Assembly (NCBI GenBank): GCA_914767715.1
Contig: OU612075.1
Location: 12,340,001 to 12,404,000 of the forward strand
DNA length: 64,000 bases
DNA from: Membranipora membranacea
Taxonomy: Eukaryota; Bryozoa; Gymnolaemata; Cheilostomatida; Membraniporidae
Direction of reading: 5' to 3'
In this document: one piece after another, positions 47,871 through 60,549 of the stretch
How the letters are laid out: each line of letters opens with the position of its first letter
How positions within the stretch are numbered: the first letter of the stretch is position 1
Made by a program: the position numbers and the translations under genes
Notes under the pieces: generated by a model
Told to the model about the DNA's origin: nothing
The model's input: the letters and a program-made list of their open reading frames with translations, nothing else
Databases searched by the model: none

Positions 47871-48379
47871 AGTAACAACAAATGGCGCAATGAACTTGCT
47901 TGAATGGGTGGTATCAACCAGATAGGCGATTATTAAACAAATATTCCCATCTTCATGGGGAAGATAACAAAGGGAGATCATCAATTTAGAAGGAAGTTCC
48001 ACATGTGATGACAAGGCATTCCATATCAAACCCGTTAGCCTCAAAGGAAAATTGTAATCAAACTCTTATAGAAAGTTCTCCATACAGTGGATTGGAGCAA
48101 GTGCACACTGGTTTTGTGTAATTGAAACCCAGTGGAGTAACAACAAATGGCGCAATGAACTTTCTTGAAGGGGTGGTATCAACCAGATAGGCGATGATTA
48201 AACAAACATTCCCATCTTCATGGGGAAGATAACAAAGGAAGATCATGATTTTAGAAGGAAGTTCCACATGTGATGAAAAGGCATTCCTTATCAAACCCGT
48301 TTGCCTCAAAGGAAAATTGTAATCAAACTCTTCTAGAAAGTTCTCCTTACAGTGGATTGGAGCAAGTGCAAACTGGTTT
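47861..48379 (-). repeat. 265-bp tandem duplication with a conserved minus-strand frame
   Basis: Two units, 47861-48125 and 48126-48379, share nearly all bases. Both keep an open - strand frame with NALSSHVELPSK-like, CYLPHEDGN and VDTT-KFIAPFVVTPLGF stretches. I do not recognise a family. The open frame may simply be inherited from a recent duplication of a dead element. Confidence 0.75.
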
Positions 48380-48807
48380 TGTGAATAGAATATAATAAGC
48401 ACTGATATAAAATTATCGATCAGTGGTAAATTTCAATATGTGATGAAGTTCTATAAGTCAGGTAATTTAAATCTGCAGTTGTTATTGGATCCAATTGAAA
48501 ATCCAGCAGCCTTTAAGTTTCGGCGTTGCAATAGTCTTTATACATTTTTTTCAAGTGGTCGGCTGTAGCATTACTGAATTTAAAGAGAAATTAAATAATT
48601 AAATTGTACACACATTGGCTTACTGTAGTAGGAGTAGGACAGCGAATTAATATATCCATGTATTATTTCTCAAAGCCAGCAGAACAGATGTTCCTTACAC
48701 AGTTCTTAAATCTGCTTCCAGATATTAAGACGCATAACGAGTTGCACGATCGCCAATAAAACTTTCTAATAAGTCTGGAACCCTATGTTCCATCATAAAC
48801 TACTTAC

Positions 48808-48821
48808 GGGGGGGGGGGGGG
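48808..48821. repeat. Poly-G run
   Basis: Fourteen consecutive G residues, with copy number likely unstable. Confidence 0.85.
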
Positions 48822-48899
48822 TATTGTGTATTTCCTGTCGTTTGGATGTGGAAAAATAAATCAAAGATGATTAAGTGTTAATAAACCATATATAAATGG

Positions 48900-51260
48900 T
48901 CCAGAAAGGACAAAAAGTTTCCATGAATCTTTATGCCCCTGACAACAGCTTGCCCATGACTTGTGTAAATTCTTTGTGTTAAAGGGCATGTGTATGTCAA
49001 TAATTATCTCAAATTGGAAACGTGATTAACTGGCGTGTGTCTTCGTCACCATAATGAGGCAGTCCTATTTTCATGAAGACATTCACCTTCCATAAAATTG
49101 TTCTGTTATGAGACTATGCCAAAACAAAAATAATTATACTAATGCGGTCATTGATGTTGTGATTTGTAACCTAAATTTCGCAGATGGCGACGCCCGATAG
49201 GTGCTAGCTGCTCCGGCTTGACAGTTATTTTCCTGTTTTGCCTAATCCACTGTGAATTTCTCCCCCCATCGCATAAAGTGTAATATCAAATAGCGGAATG
49301 AACACTGTCTTTTTCACCATAATGAAGAATTGTCTGTTTTGACAAAAACTAATCTTTCCCATAAAATTAAGCAAAAACTTTTAATGACGCGTCAATATAA
49401 ACATTTAATCATATTATATTTATTTTTTGCTGGATGAGTTGTCTGTTCTTCTATAATGCATGCAAAAATCTCAGAAGGTGGACAAGGACTAGAAGAGAAG
49501 CTTCAGATCTGAATGGAGCAGAACAGTGCCTAAAACGATCCCCGACAAAGCAGCACTGATGGTTTGTTTGAGCAGCTTTGGCTAAGTCTCAACAAGTATC
49601 AAAATGTATTTTATGGTTCTACCACGGCAGCTATTAGAAAATCATTTAATATCTATACAGCACAACTAGCATGTGTTCCTATAGAAAATTGTGTGAATCC
49701 AATTTAACCTGGTTGCTAGAAGGTTCTTGAAGCCATGCTCCTTATACAACCTATTGTTACTATGAATAATCAGCCAAATGTTGCTGTAAATGTAAAATAT
49801 TTAGCAATATTAGTAGAATTTAAGACCGCATTCATGGGGGGTGACTGCAGGGAGGATCTACAACCTCTAGAGAGTAAAATAATAAAGTGGGTCAAAACAT
49901 TATACTTAATTATTCCATGTAAAAATCAGCCATTCTCCTTTTCATTCAAAATTTGGATAACTTAAACAGCGTTAGAGGCTGAATCTCTGTCCAAGAGTAC
50001 ACAAGAAGCAACCTATCTGGTGTCGCTTTGCCTACTCCGAAATTTTTGACTCCAATATTTATGTTAGCTTCGGCCTCGGAACCTGAGAACTTCCTTTTGT
50101 TCCCAATATTTCCTCCCTATCCAAGCAATGTTGTTATTTGAAAGCTCTTTTATCGGTAAAATATCACTGTATATTTTTGATTTTCCTATACCAGACGCTC
50201 AGTTGTCTGAAACTTTCGCATCTCATCCAATTAATTTCTTAAATACTGAGAGTGAGTGAGTGATATGACATGTTAATGATGACCATTGGATAATCTTAAC
50301 ATTGAGAAAATCCTTAAAATTGCCATATAAATTGGTAGACCACAACGGAAAGAGAAATTCAAGCTATATCTTTTTTTAATTCCCTCACAAAACTAATTTG
50401 ACACTGATATTCTACAAAATCCTCCTTGCCACGGTCTTAGTGCTAATAAGAAAGCGCAAGAAATGTGTCTCACTTTAGTCTCAGCCCCGAAGACACTTGC
50501 TCCCCGTCGGATGGGCTCACGTTATTTCAGCTCAATTCTGAACCATCATCTAAAACATTGTTTTGTATTTTTATGAAAATCTCTCGACTTCCTCTTCCAA
50601 CTCATCTTATACAGGGTTAGGTAAAGCCCTTCAATGAAAGGATTTATTGAGTTATTTCAGTTATTGGTGGTAACTTTATTTCAAAAGTATGATGTCATCA
50701 TAGACTTTATATTAAGTCTTTTGAACCTTTTATTTATTCTTCCTTCCTTCCAATGTAGTATGGAATATTTAATACATTTGAAATGAAGAAAATCAATGAT
50801 TTCTATATGGTACCATGTTCATTATGCTATCTGTTGTTTATCTTGATGTGAGAGGAGAGATATTCACAGTGAGAAAATAGGAAAATAACTGCCCTTCTCC
50901 AGAAGCCAGTAGGTCCTGCTGACAGCCATAATACTCTGTGTATTTAGGTTACTTAGTGCAATATCAAGGTCTTTATTTGCGTTATTATGTTGTTTTTCAG
51001 TGTATTATGACGTGTGTATGCACCTGGTGCGATGTCAAAGCAGGGTAATTTTGCCTTCATGCCAACATTCTTTCTTAAACCGCACAGATTCCATTACGCA
51101 CTACTAGATTACAGCCAGTTCGTGCTGGATGTCTCAGTCTGGGATGCATAAAGATTTCAAATTACAATATCAAGGACCATATCGGTGCTATTTATTTTGT
51201 TTTCCAGCAAATTAGGATTATAGGTCCGACTTTGCACTCATTATGGTGCCAAAACAAAGT
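48900..51260. other. Gene-less stretch
   Basis: AT-rich sequence without a supported gene. The 76-codon frame at 49735-49965 has no recognisable motif. Confidence 0.4.
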
Positions 51261-51261
51261 C

Positions 51262-51500
51262 TATGAGTAGGAGGTGGCTCAGTGTTTAGAGCGCCGGTCC
51301 TTCAGCATGCAAGTGTTGAAGGTTGTGGGTTCGAATCCCAATGTAGACCACTGACTACTGGTAGTTGTTGGACCCCCAGGTGTGCTCCGACCTGCCAACC
51401 AAACTGAGAGCAAATTGGCGTAGACATTGCAGCCTCGCCCTTAAGGCACACTATTTAGCTGCCAAGATGTGGTGAGTGACTAACCATTGGGATTTTATCC
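51262..51500 (+). mobile_element. tRNA-derived SINE
   Basis: A pol III type split promoter is present: TGGCTCAGTGTTTAGAGC (from 51275) as A box and GGTTCGAATCC (51328-51338) as B box, 50 bases apart. The tail (CTACTGGTAGTTGTTGG, CAGGTGTGCTCCGACCTG) has no tRNA structure. A tRNA head with an unrelated body is the usual SINE layout. Boundaries are approximate. Confidence 0.72.
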
Positions 51501-52849
51501 GACATTTTAACCAACATCTATATTCTTGTAAGCAACTATAATATCATTTCTTTGAGATTTGGTGCAGCTGATCTCTGCCTTAAAGTTTTCCTTCAGAGGA
51601 TGATCACACACTTTTAGTCGGAATTCACAAAAGCATCAGGTCAAACAATTCTGATGTGATGATTGTGAGATGACAAATATGTATTTATTGTTAATATCAA
51701 CAGATATACCTGAACTCTTTTCCAATTTTTAAGTTTCAAATATGATGGTCGATGTGGTGGAAATGATTATGCCCTTCTTATTTCGTTAAGTTATACATTC
51801 AGTGTTCCAGGCGTGATATGTATACTTTACATAAATATAAAACAAATTCACTTTTAATTACTTCCAATATCCCATAGGTCTTCTGAAGTGATCAACATTG
51901 GAATATGATGTCATATATCTATCTCTATGCCCCCAATGTTGAAGTGTTGAACTCCTGCACAATCATGACTTGATAAGCATGTTTTACCGCCTGTAGTGTG
52001 AGGCTAGAGAGTTCAAATTTCATTGCAATGTTTCACCATTTGGGAATATACAACATGTTTCTCCGATGTCAAGTGTGTTAAAATTTGAATTGCCTTCCAT
52101 CGTCCATTACAGTTTATCAAGTGCCGGAGGAATTCATTGCACTATTTCAGTAAGGTTATTAGGTTTTGACCTCTTGTTAATGAATATTTCCTTATTTTAT
52201 GTTGATCAGCTGCGGCACGCTCAAACTGTGAGTTATTTTCAGCGCTTATTGCAAGGTGACTAATAAGATAAGGTCTTCGGTGTGGATAGACTTTTGTAAA
52301 ATGCACTCTGTTGATACGCTTCCAACCAGCTCATTTCTGGAATGTCTTACTAGTGAATATTCCAACACAATTTTCATGCTACATGAATGGAAATTTCATT
52401 GACCCTTTGATCGCCTCCCATGCCATTCACCTATCGTAAGAACCATATCCCAAATTTCTTGCCTTTTTAGTATCATCCAAACAAGTGAAACAATGTTATC
52501 ACCGTGAAGGTTACCAATGTTTTATACAAAGAAGGATTTCCCCACCTGAGTGGCTCAGTCTCCCAGCTATTTGAGTCATACCCATTAAGTTGGATGATGT
52601 AGTTGATGATGATGATTGTTGTTTTGATTATTTGCTACTTCTGAGAAGCCTGGTAACCTGCTTGACTGTAAAATTGTTTCACAGAGTGGCAAAACAAATT
52701 TAGTGTGAATTTGTTGAATGTGTGTTCATGATAGAAAACATGCAATCGTGGTCCAATAAAAATGATGTTAAAAGTAATGGTGTTACGGCTGTTTTACATG
52801 CTCAGCACATAAATTTTGGTAGGACTCTTTTTATTGTAGGATGATGAAA

Positions 52850-53400
52850 AGACCACAAGAATCAATAAGCTAGCTGTTAGAACTGGATACAGGAGAACGA
52901 CATGGCAGAGGTGACAGTTCACCCTTATCTGTTAGGTACTCATATATCTAATTACGTGGAAAAGTTTCAACAATATCGCTATATGTGGAAAACCTTCCCT
53001 TGATTTCATTCCAAACTGATTTTAATTAGTAGAGAAACTAGCTGATGTATTTCGGTGTTCAAAGGCTTAGCTAGCAATATCGGTCTAATTTTTTATTTGA
53101 AGAGGAAGATTACACAGTGCAGCACGTTAATACCAACATAAAGCTTGTCTCACTCCTTGCCATCCCTATTATGGGTCAAGTGTGTAGGTTGAGGGAAAAT
53201 CCCCGAAACAATATCATGCAGCTTAGATTATTTCATGATCATTGACTTGTAGTATTCCCGAACAGAATATCCTTCCGAGTTTGTCCTAAAGAATTTATGT
53301 TTAAGCTGCTGTTAGTTGGCCGGAAATAAAGTGTCAGAAGTGCCACCAGATGAAATTATACTGAGGTTAATTTCAGCACGGGAAGAGCTGACTGCACATG
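52850..53400 (+). pseudogene. Third, nearly erased DYNC2H1 fragment
   Basis: TATTGTAGGATGATGAAAA at 52838-52856 and the following bases (AAGCTAGCTGTTAGAACTGG) align with the exon at 2434, and the flank GTACTCATATATCTAATTACG then GTGGAAAAGTTT and TATGTGGAAAAC matches the intron after 2552 and after 31329. A CCACCAGATGAAATTATA stretch near 53344 resembles the next exon. Many indels remove any frame. Assignment is by order and similarity of exon plus intron. Confidence 0.55.
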
Positions 53401-53519
53401 CCATCAAGGTTTTGGCTTTCCTAAACTCCAAAATATAACAAGAACTCCGACGGTTGTATACTTCTGGCATGTAACCATATATTGAAATACTTCCTAGATC
53501 TATAATGCCCTCCCACAAT

Positions 53520-55310
53520 TATTAAAAATAGCATTAGCGTCCAGGCATCCATCATCCAAAATGCATGCCATTGCAAAGCTACAGACAGGAAGTAACTTTT
53601 AAGGTTGCAGATTGTGCTGAACTTTAAAGGTTAGGTATCATAGTCCATCTGTAAAACCTGTTTGCTTACTTTTATTTTTAAAACCTCTTAGTTAGCTTTT
53701 GAGTGTGGTGTGTACAAAATTTGGATATTTGCAAAAATACTGTTTAACATGTTGTATGCAATGATTAAAATATAGTAGGAATAACTAACTGATCAACTAG
53801 TGCTTCGCACAGGCCAAGTGTCAAAGGTAAGAACTTGAGCATTGCAGACACCAACTATAAAACCTTTCTTGTTATGTTGATACATCAGGGTCATTGGCAC
53901 AATCTAAAACCATGTAGTTGGAAGCTGCTAGGTTGAAGTCATCATAGCGTCTAATCCTGTGTGAAATAAATTTTTGGGGGTTTTTAAAAATCCAATTCTG
54001 CGTTAGCCCGCTCCAGCTACTAGATCGACATATCTCTTACCCTCCTCAGCAGGCCTCCGCCATTCTGACATTTGCACATACTTTGATGCTAGCTTCTCAG
54101 TTCACTGATCTTAGATCTATACCTCATTTGGTGCGGGCGTCCAAGCACATTGTAGCCTGCAAAATTTTGGCATTCTTTGGTCCTTTAGGTTGCCAACCTC
54201 CGGGGTTCTCTATCCGTTGTTTTTCCACTGCTCTATCCAGCTGTGTTCCTAGAACCAAGTTGTGCTACATATTTCTCTGTGAATGAATATCTGCCCCGTA
54301 GTTTATCAGTTCATTTATTCCATAAAATAACATCCTTCCCTGATCTACCCTGACCTGCTTTCGGCTTCATTTGCCATCTACAACTTTGATAGTCACCAAC
54401 TGCAATTCAACAGCTACAACTTAAAAAGCATAATTTGTACATACCGCCTATGAAAACTCAAATATTGTGTCCTCTTACTTCAAAACAAGACAACTCTCAA
54501 TCGGAAAACAAATGAATTTATCAAAGTAAGAACAGGCAATGACTGTGTGAATTTGGCAAGAACAAGATTGAAAACTTGGAGCTGAAACTATGGTTTTTAA
54601 CTCTGACAAGGAGAAGTCAGTCCTAGGCTATCAATTTATTGGAAGGCATTCAGACAGTTCCTCCCCACCCGGAATAAGTAAGTCGTTTAAGTAATCAACC
54701 ACTTTTTTGGCACTAATAGGTGACAGGAAGTACTAGTAATTGGTAATAATAAGTAGTGAAATTGTTCAGAGTACAGTGTGGTCAGAAACTTAGAAACCTT
54801 TTCATGAAAGCTTTGTACTTACAGTAGAGAAGCAGATAACACTTACCTCACAGTTGCAACACATGTCAATGACTTCAAAAAGTCAGATGTAATATCATTG
54901 TAGTTGCAGCAACAGCAAACTAGGCAGCAACTCCATCGCAATCATATGGAAAGAATGGGAAAGTTGATCTATCATACTAGATAAATCAGGTACCTTTTTG
55001 GAATGATCTGATTTTTTGTGGGTTGCGAATGTTTTGTTCTGTGTCTCTGGCTAGCGAGTGTGATGTTGAGCCTTCTAGTTGGGCAGTATCTGACTGTCCC
55101 ATTGCATTTCAACATTTTTAGTCACCTTTAATACAGTTCTAAATATTCTGGTGTACATATTGAGCAATAAAGACACACAGAAAAAGAAACCATGAGATGC
55201 CCCTGAATCTTGCTAGAGAAATTGCTTCATCAAAGTCATTTGAGTAATACAATTGGTAATTTAAAAAATAACAAAGGTTCTACCTGTCCAATATGTCTCT
55301 TCCCATTACA
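53520..55310. other. Gene-less stretch
   Basis: No exon, repeat or RNA gene that I can support. Diverged dynein introns could be hidden here. Confidence 0.4.
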
Positions 55311-55311
55311 T

Positions 55312-57531
55312 ACTTGCCAACCTGTACGCATAAAGCGTTTGTAAACGCTTATTTGACACTAATTGAGTTTTAAACGCAAAACGCTAGTTGTACTCATTTA
55401 TGGTTTTCCAAACGCCTGTTCATCTAATTAGGCAATCAAAAACGCATCATTTATCTTTAGTGTTTACTTGGTTGTCATGGTTAAATAATAGTCTAAAAAT
55501 CTGGTATTGGCTGCAGAAAACCATGATGTTGATTTACAGTTGACTTTTTACCTGTCCAAGTTTTGCATGAGCCAAATTGCAACTTTTCTTCAATGAGACA
55601 CAACAAACATAGCTAGTAATCCATTGTAGAATATTGTGGTTCTGCCAACCTCAACTTTTCTTTAATCAGAGTAACAAAGTTGTCTACCTCCTTGTTGGGG
55701 AGAGATAACTCAGATCTCCTGCCCAGTGTTTCAAGGGCAAACCAGGGAGGATGGGCAAACAGGGTTTCAAATAGCCTGTCTTGTCCAGACAGGCCAGGTT
55801 ACAAACAACTTCTCATTGATTATTAGCAGATTGCACCTTACAATGCAAAGGGAAAAAGACTAATGTTGAGTGATCTGCACTCCTACGCTACCAAGGACTA
55901 CTTACTGTGATAATAGCATTTTTCGCGCGTAGCGCGAAAAATTTTTTGGGGCGTTTTCTGGTCATTTGAGGCACCCTGGAGTTTTGTACTCATTTTTAAC
56001 TCATTGCCTCCTAATGACGTATATATACGCATTCATGCAGTGTGTGGTCTAATACTAATGACGGATATATACGCTCAGTCACTATGACAACCAAATGTCC
56101 AATGATAGTGCAGTTTTTTCTTCAAAATCTTTATTGGATCATCTTCATCATACTCTTATGTGATTGGGTAGAGTTTTAGAAAAGATATTTGGGGACTCAC
56201 TTAGCTTTCACTTCTAAAAACAAAACTCAAGTTAGGATTTCAGAAAACTTCAGTCACAAAATATTTCAATGGCAAGCTCTAGGACTAGGATTCATGAATC
56301 TGGTGTGCTTGATGAATGTTCAGGAGGAGTTGGCTCAGAGCTTGATGATGAAAATGAGGTGAGTAGGGTTACAAATTATGGTGAATCTGAATATCTAAAT
56401 AAAATTGCTAAATTATAACATGATATATGAGAAAAATGTCATTCACCTGACCTTCTATCAACCTCAATTTGTCAGAAGATAAAAATATACTTGTGCAACT
56501 AGGAAGCCTACTACTACACCAAATTTTCTGGTTCATGATATGCATTGTATTTCACAATATAAAGTAACTTTTTCTTTTACTAGTCAAGTGACAGTGAGTG
56601 AATCAGAAGAGGATAGTCAAGTTGGTGAAGTTGATGAGATGGATAACCGATACTCTGCAACAGACGTTGATGCTGATGATTCAGATTTTGATGGTGAGTC
56701 TCCCCCCCCCCCAATACAGTATGAAGCATAAACCACACACCTTTGTGTAACAATTATTGTATTTCACATGTTATACACAACAACATAACACGCTTTCCTG
56801 TTTTGTTGTTTCAGGCTCCCCACCACGAAAAGTTGTTATAGTTGGGGCTGGACATGGAGCTCCTGGGAGGGCGGGTCGACAAAGGAGAGCTGGTTGAGGC
56901 AGAACGGCACCTCAGGAGCAGGTTGTAGTCAGTCATGTTGGTGAGATTGACAACTCTGATGATGACTCATACTTTTGATGTATGGTAGTCATTTTTGTTT
57001 TTACTATCAAAAACTAAAATAATATTTTGATCACCAGAAAATTTTTTTTTCAAATCGATAACAATCATTTTTTGCTGTTTTTTATGTAAGTTCAGCTTTA
57101 CAGCAATAAATATCATAAGATCATATATCGCAAATCAATAACCAACACATCTGTGCATATAAATCCAGCTCAGACACTCTATTGGGCGATCTGTACTGTG
57201 ACTAAATGTCATAAAGTGAGTTTGAAAATAAAACTTCAGAAATCACAAATGCTTTATTCCTCCCCTAGGTCAATGGGCACTATGTATACATGCATTGTCC
57301 AATGCGTACAAAAATTTAAATCCTAACAGATAAAGAGCTGGAGAATTCAAATATTTTTACAGATTGTGGATAGCACAACTGGTTACAAAGAAATGTCTAT
57401 GTAAACTTAGGCATTTTTTGGAAAAACGCCTAGTATCCGACCACTAATTAACATTAACAATGGGCGGGAGCGAAAGAGTTAAGCATTTTGCAAATTTTTG
57501 TACTCATTTTGGAAAAATTAGGTTGGCAAGT
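55312..57531. mobile_element. Putative 2.2-kb DNA transposon remnant
   Basis: Short inverted ends ACTTGCCAACCT (55312) and AGGTTGGCAAGT (ending 57531) enclose near-palindromic GACGTATATATACGC and GACGGATATATACGC motifs (about 56026 and 56063), a hairpin CGCGCGTAGCGCG (55924) and an acidic reading frame. Target duplications are not evident, so the boundaries are tentative. Confidence 0.45.
56269..56989 (+). pseudogene. Acidic three-part reading frame inside the putative transposon
   Basis: 56269-56358 opens MASSRTRIHESGVLDECSGG and ends LDDENE before GTGAGT. A second block at about 56584-56694 reads VTVSESEEDSQVGEVDEMDN and DADDSDFDG before GTGAGT. A third from 56814 reads SPPRKVVIVGAGHGAPGRAG to an in-frame TGA (56896-56898), after which the same frame continues GRTAPQEQVVVSHVGEIDNS to DDDSYF and a second TGA. 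The first and second blocks join one base out of frame. Acidic Asp/Ser-rich N-termini occur in piggyBac-type transposases, but no catalytic domain is visible, so function is not assigned. Confidence 0.4.
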
Positions 57532-57549
57532 CTGCCATTAGACAATCCT

Positions 57550-59230
57550 TTTCTTGATAAATTCATCTGCTATTACAAACACTTCCAAACATAAGAAAAT
57601 GTCTCAGTACACTGTATGCCTCTGACCGGTGCCAGCAGAACTATCATACATTTGAGGCAGAGAATAAAGCAAAATGCTTGTCGCTCGAAAAACAGGCTGT
57701 ACCGGATCATAGATTACAATGAAGTATGTGACAATGACCAACGGATAATCTGTAAAAAGCTTTATTTATGAGTGTGATGAAGAATTCTTTCATTATCATC
57801 CCTTCTTATGTGAAAAACATATACCCACTTTCGTAGATGAATGTTTTAACGTGGCAAGCTTGGCATGTGCTTGGTGCAATTAAGTGTGAAGCATTGTGCC
57901 TGGAAAAATGTGTGCTAAGTGAACCTTTTAATGATTCAAATAAATACCCTTAGTTTGTGACCAACAAAACTCTAGGTTATGGTCATAATGTGGTTATTTC
58001 CCCAGTGTAGAAATGTGCTAAAAGACAATGTGATATAAAGTAGAATCTTGATACATCATTGCTTTTTTCTTTATTCGTATAACCTTAATGTAGCGGATAA
58101 ATCTGTTTACACATTTATTTTCAGTCTTTCAAACTGTGACACAAAGTAGTCATTACTGTTTTATTGACACCCTCTTTGCATCAAGGTGCAAAAAACTGAC
58201 TTAAAAATACTACAAGTGTCACAATCAAAGTGCTGCTCTCAGTTATTCACCAGTCATTATATGGCTACATGTTCTCTATAATATTAAATCATATTAGACA
58301 CATCATCAATCCCAATGACCATCATGCGAAAAGCTCTCATTGCCTGGAACCCTAGTTTTAGTAGTATTCACTCTAGCCTACTATTGATTCCAATAGAGTA
58401 TATCACATTAATGTCTGGGTGTTGTTGACTGTTGGTACATTCTGTTTCATATTGGAAGGTATGTCACACATGAAATATACCGCACCCAGCCTACATATGT
58501 ATGCCAGTCACAATTCACACAATGAGCTGCAAAGAGAGTTTTATAAAGAAAAATTGCTTAGTGTATGATTTCTACATCGAATGACTGAATTTGTGCTGCG
58601 ACCAAAGAGGCTTTCGTTATTGGGTTAATGAGATTTGTTCTTTCAAGACAGGTTTCAGAGGGGAAGCCTTCCTGGCCAAAGGGTTGGTCAGTTGCAGTTT
58701 GGGTTGCAAATTTGAGGGCTCAGAGGAATCCTGTCTTTTGACTGTTGTGGCTGGGTATTTCCAAGTTTGAACTTCAAAATGACTTTTGAAATTAGACATC
58801 AATGATCAGAAAAAAAACTCGTCACCAATGTTGATTATATACTGAGATCTGAGGCAGATGCGCCTTGAAGACCTATGACAGGAGGATGTTCTCGGATTCA
58901 CATAATGCAGAGAACAGTTGAACTGTAGAGAACATCAGTGTGCTAGTCAATAACACAAAACTCTTTTGCGCTTAGTCATGCAATGCCCACCAAGTTCTTT
59001 GTGGACCAGTCTGAAGCTAGTGATCATTGTTATCCGAAATTATGGTAGAGTAATTTAATTGATATAAACTGCTTTATTTGGAGAAAGCATTATGCAAAGA
59101 AAAATATCATCAGTACATCTCTCCAAGAAAATGATAGACAAATGGAAAAGTAACGTTGTGATTAAATTCTAACAAAACAAACAATAACGGCTATAACAAA
59201 AACTTATACTGAGAAAATAACTGATTTAAG
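57550..59230. other. Gene-less stretch 3' of GTPase copy 3
   Basis: A - strand frame at 58617-58799 has a protein-like Ser/Pro/Lys mix but no family match. Otherwise no feature is seen. Confidence 0.4.
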
Positions 59231-59238
59231 TGTCCATA

Positions 59239-60368
59239 TTATGCAGGGCAACTAAAGCATCGCTTGACCTTTTTATGGACAGTGAAGTGCTCTTGAACTC
59301 TTTCCAATGAAAATGTAGAGCACATCGTGGCTGAGCTGTGCTTTGGTAGGTTGATTAATTGGAAAGGGCTTTTGAGAACTATATAGGTTTCTTGTTCAGC
59401 ACTGTTTGCGTTGAACTTCTTAACAGTGCTCACAGCTGTGGCTTTTACTGATTCTACTGCATCATTAAACAGAGAGAAGAGCAGAGGTTGGCTTGAGTGC
59501 ATCTGCTGAAGTTGGGGAAATGTCATTCGAAACATTTTAAGTTTGAGTTCGTCCACTCCGAGTCTGGTCTTAGCGCTTGTTGAGAAAAGGCGGAAATCTG
59601 GGTCTGTATCAAATTCTTTAGTGGCTGAGTCATCGCGGCATTTGGTGAAGACCAAAATAATTGGTATGCTTTGTGTTGAAACTATAAATAGATAAGAGAC
59701 TTTCAATAATGATTTGTTATAATGCAATTCACAGTGCGAATTGTCAAGTCGATCCCCTTTCAATTGTATCTATGTATATCTTTTATTCATCCAATATATT
59801 TTTGAATTGTATTGAATATTAACGCTTTCCATCGTGTTCTGTACTATGAGTGAAATTCAATTTCTTGGGAAAGGTAGAAACCGCAACGAATGTGCAAAAA
59901 TGGAGCTTACCTTGTGGGATTTTGCGGATGTTTCTGAATATTCTGGTTGATTCTTTTTGAGATTTTTGAGATCTGCTGTCAAAGAGTACCATGATTACTG
60001 ATGTCTTTGCCATAAAATGTACACCTTCATTTTCTGTCTCTAGTAGATGAAGCCTGCTAGGGTGACCTGCAATGATATCAAATAAATTAAAGCAAAGAAC
60101 TCCAAACAGCCATAACACAATTTGATAATTAAAAATGAAAATTCAACTTTCAAATAAAATTAAATAAGTTTATTTTTTTCTTAAAATAGAAATTAAATTT
60201 TTTGTTCAAACACTTACCCATATATTTAGCTGAAACTTTGGATTCTTGATAGATTTCGTTCAGATTTGTGATCTTTGTGACTGCTTCCTTTTTAGTAAGC
60301 TGAGCAATCAATGCAGATTTTCCACAGCCCTTGGCACCAACTATCAAAACTCTCTTCATGGAATCCAT
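59239..60368 (-). CDS. Atypical Ras-like small GTPase, copy 3
   Basis: Exons 60368-60218, 60066-59911 and 59681-59239 (151, 156, 443 nt; 249 codons). Intron phases match copies 1 and 2; the third exon is one codon shorter (SLERVQ instead of SLVEKVQ). The P-loop is GAKGCGKSAL, switch II again LHLLETENEG, then PIILVFTKCRDD, and FSTSAKTRLGVDEL, so this copy has the canonical SAK in the G5 position where the others have NAK. Tail KKVKRCFSCPA. It is the most diverged copy (for example MTFPQLQQMHSSQPLLFSLF) yet fully open, which argues for retained function. Confidence 0.85.
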
Positions 60369-60444
60369 TTTTGTATGAGGTAGATGAGAAACTGTTGGAA
60401 CTGTAGGTAAGTGAATAATGCTTAGACTCTCTGGTGTAGGTTGT

Positions 60445-60451
60445 ATTTATA
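60445..60451 (-). promoter_or_regulatory. TATA box of GTPase copy 3
   Basis: TATAAAT on the - strand in the form GTATAAATAC, 77 bases above the ATG, with the conserved block at 60464-60486. Confidence 0.7.
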
Positions 60452-60463
60452 CCTGTAAATATT

Positions 60464-60486
60464 CGCACCTCTGGCGTGCATGTCAC
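60464..60486 (-). promoter_or_regulatory. Conserved upstream block of GTPase copy 3
   Basis: Same 23-base block as in copies 1 and 2. The flanking GTGTGAAATCAAACC (forward strand) departs from the GAGAAATC seen in the other two, so only the core is strictly kept. Confidence 0.5.
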
Positions 60487-60549
60487 AGTAATGGTGTGAA
60501 ATCAAACCAGTTAATGCATAATTTATACCCTGTGATTTCACATCAACAT

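Noticed and set aside
58617-58799. 61-codon minus-strand ORF rich in Ser, Pro and Lys
   Set aside because: No recognised motif, no promoter or splice context and no copy next to GTPase copies 1 or 2.
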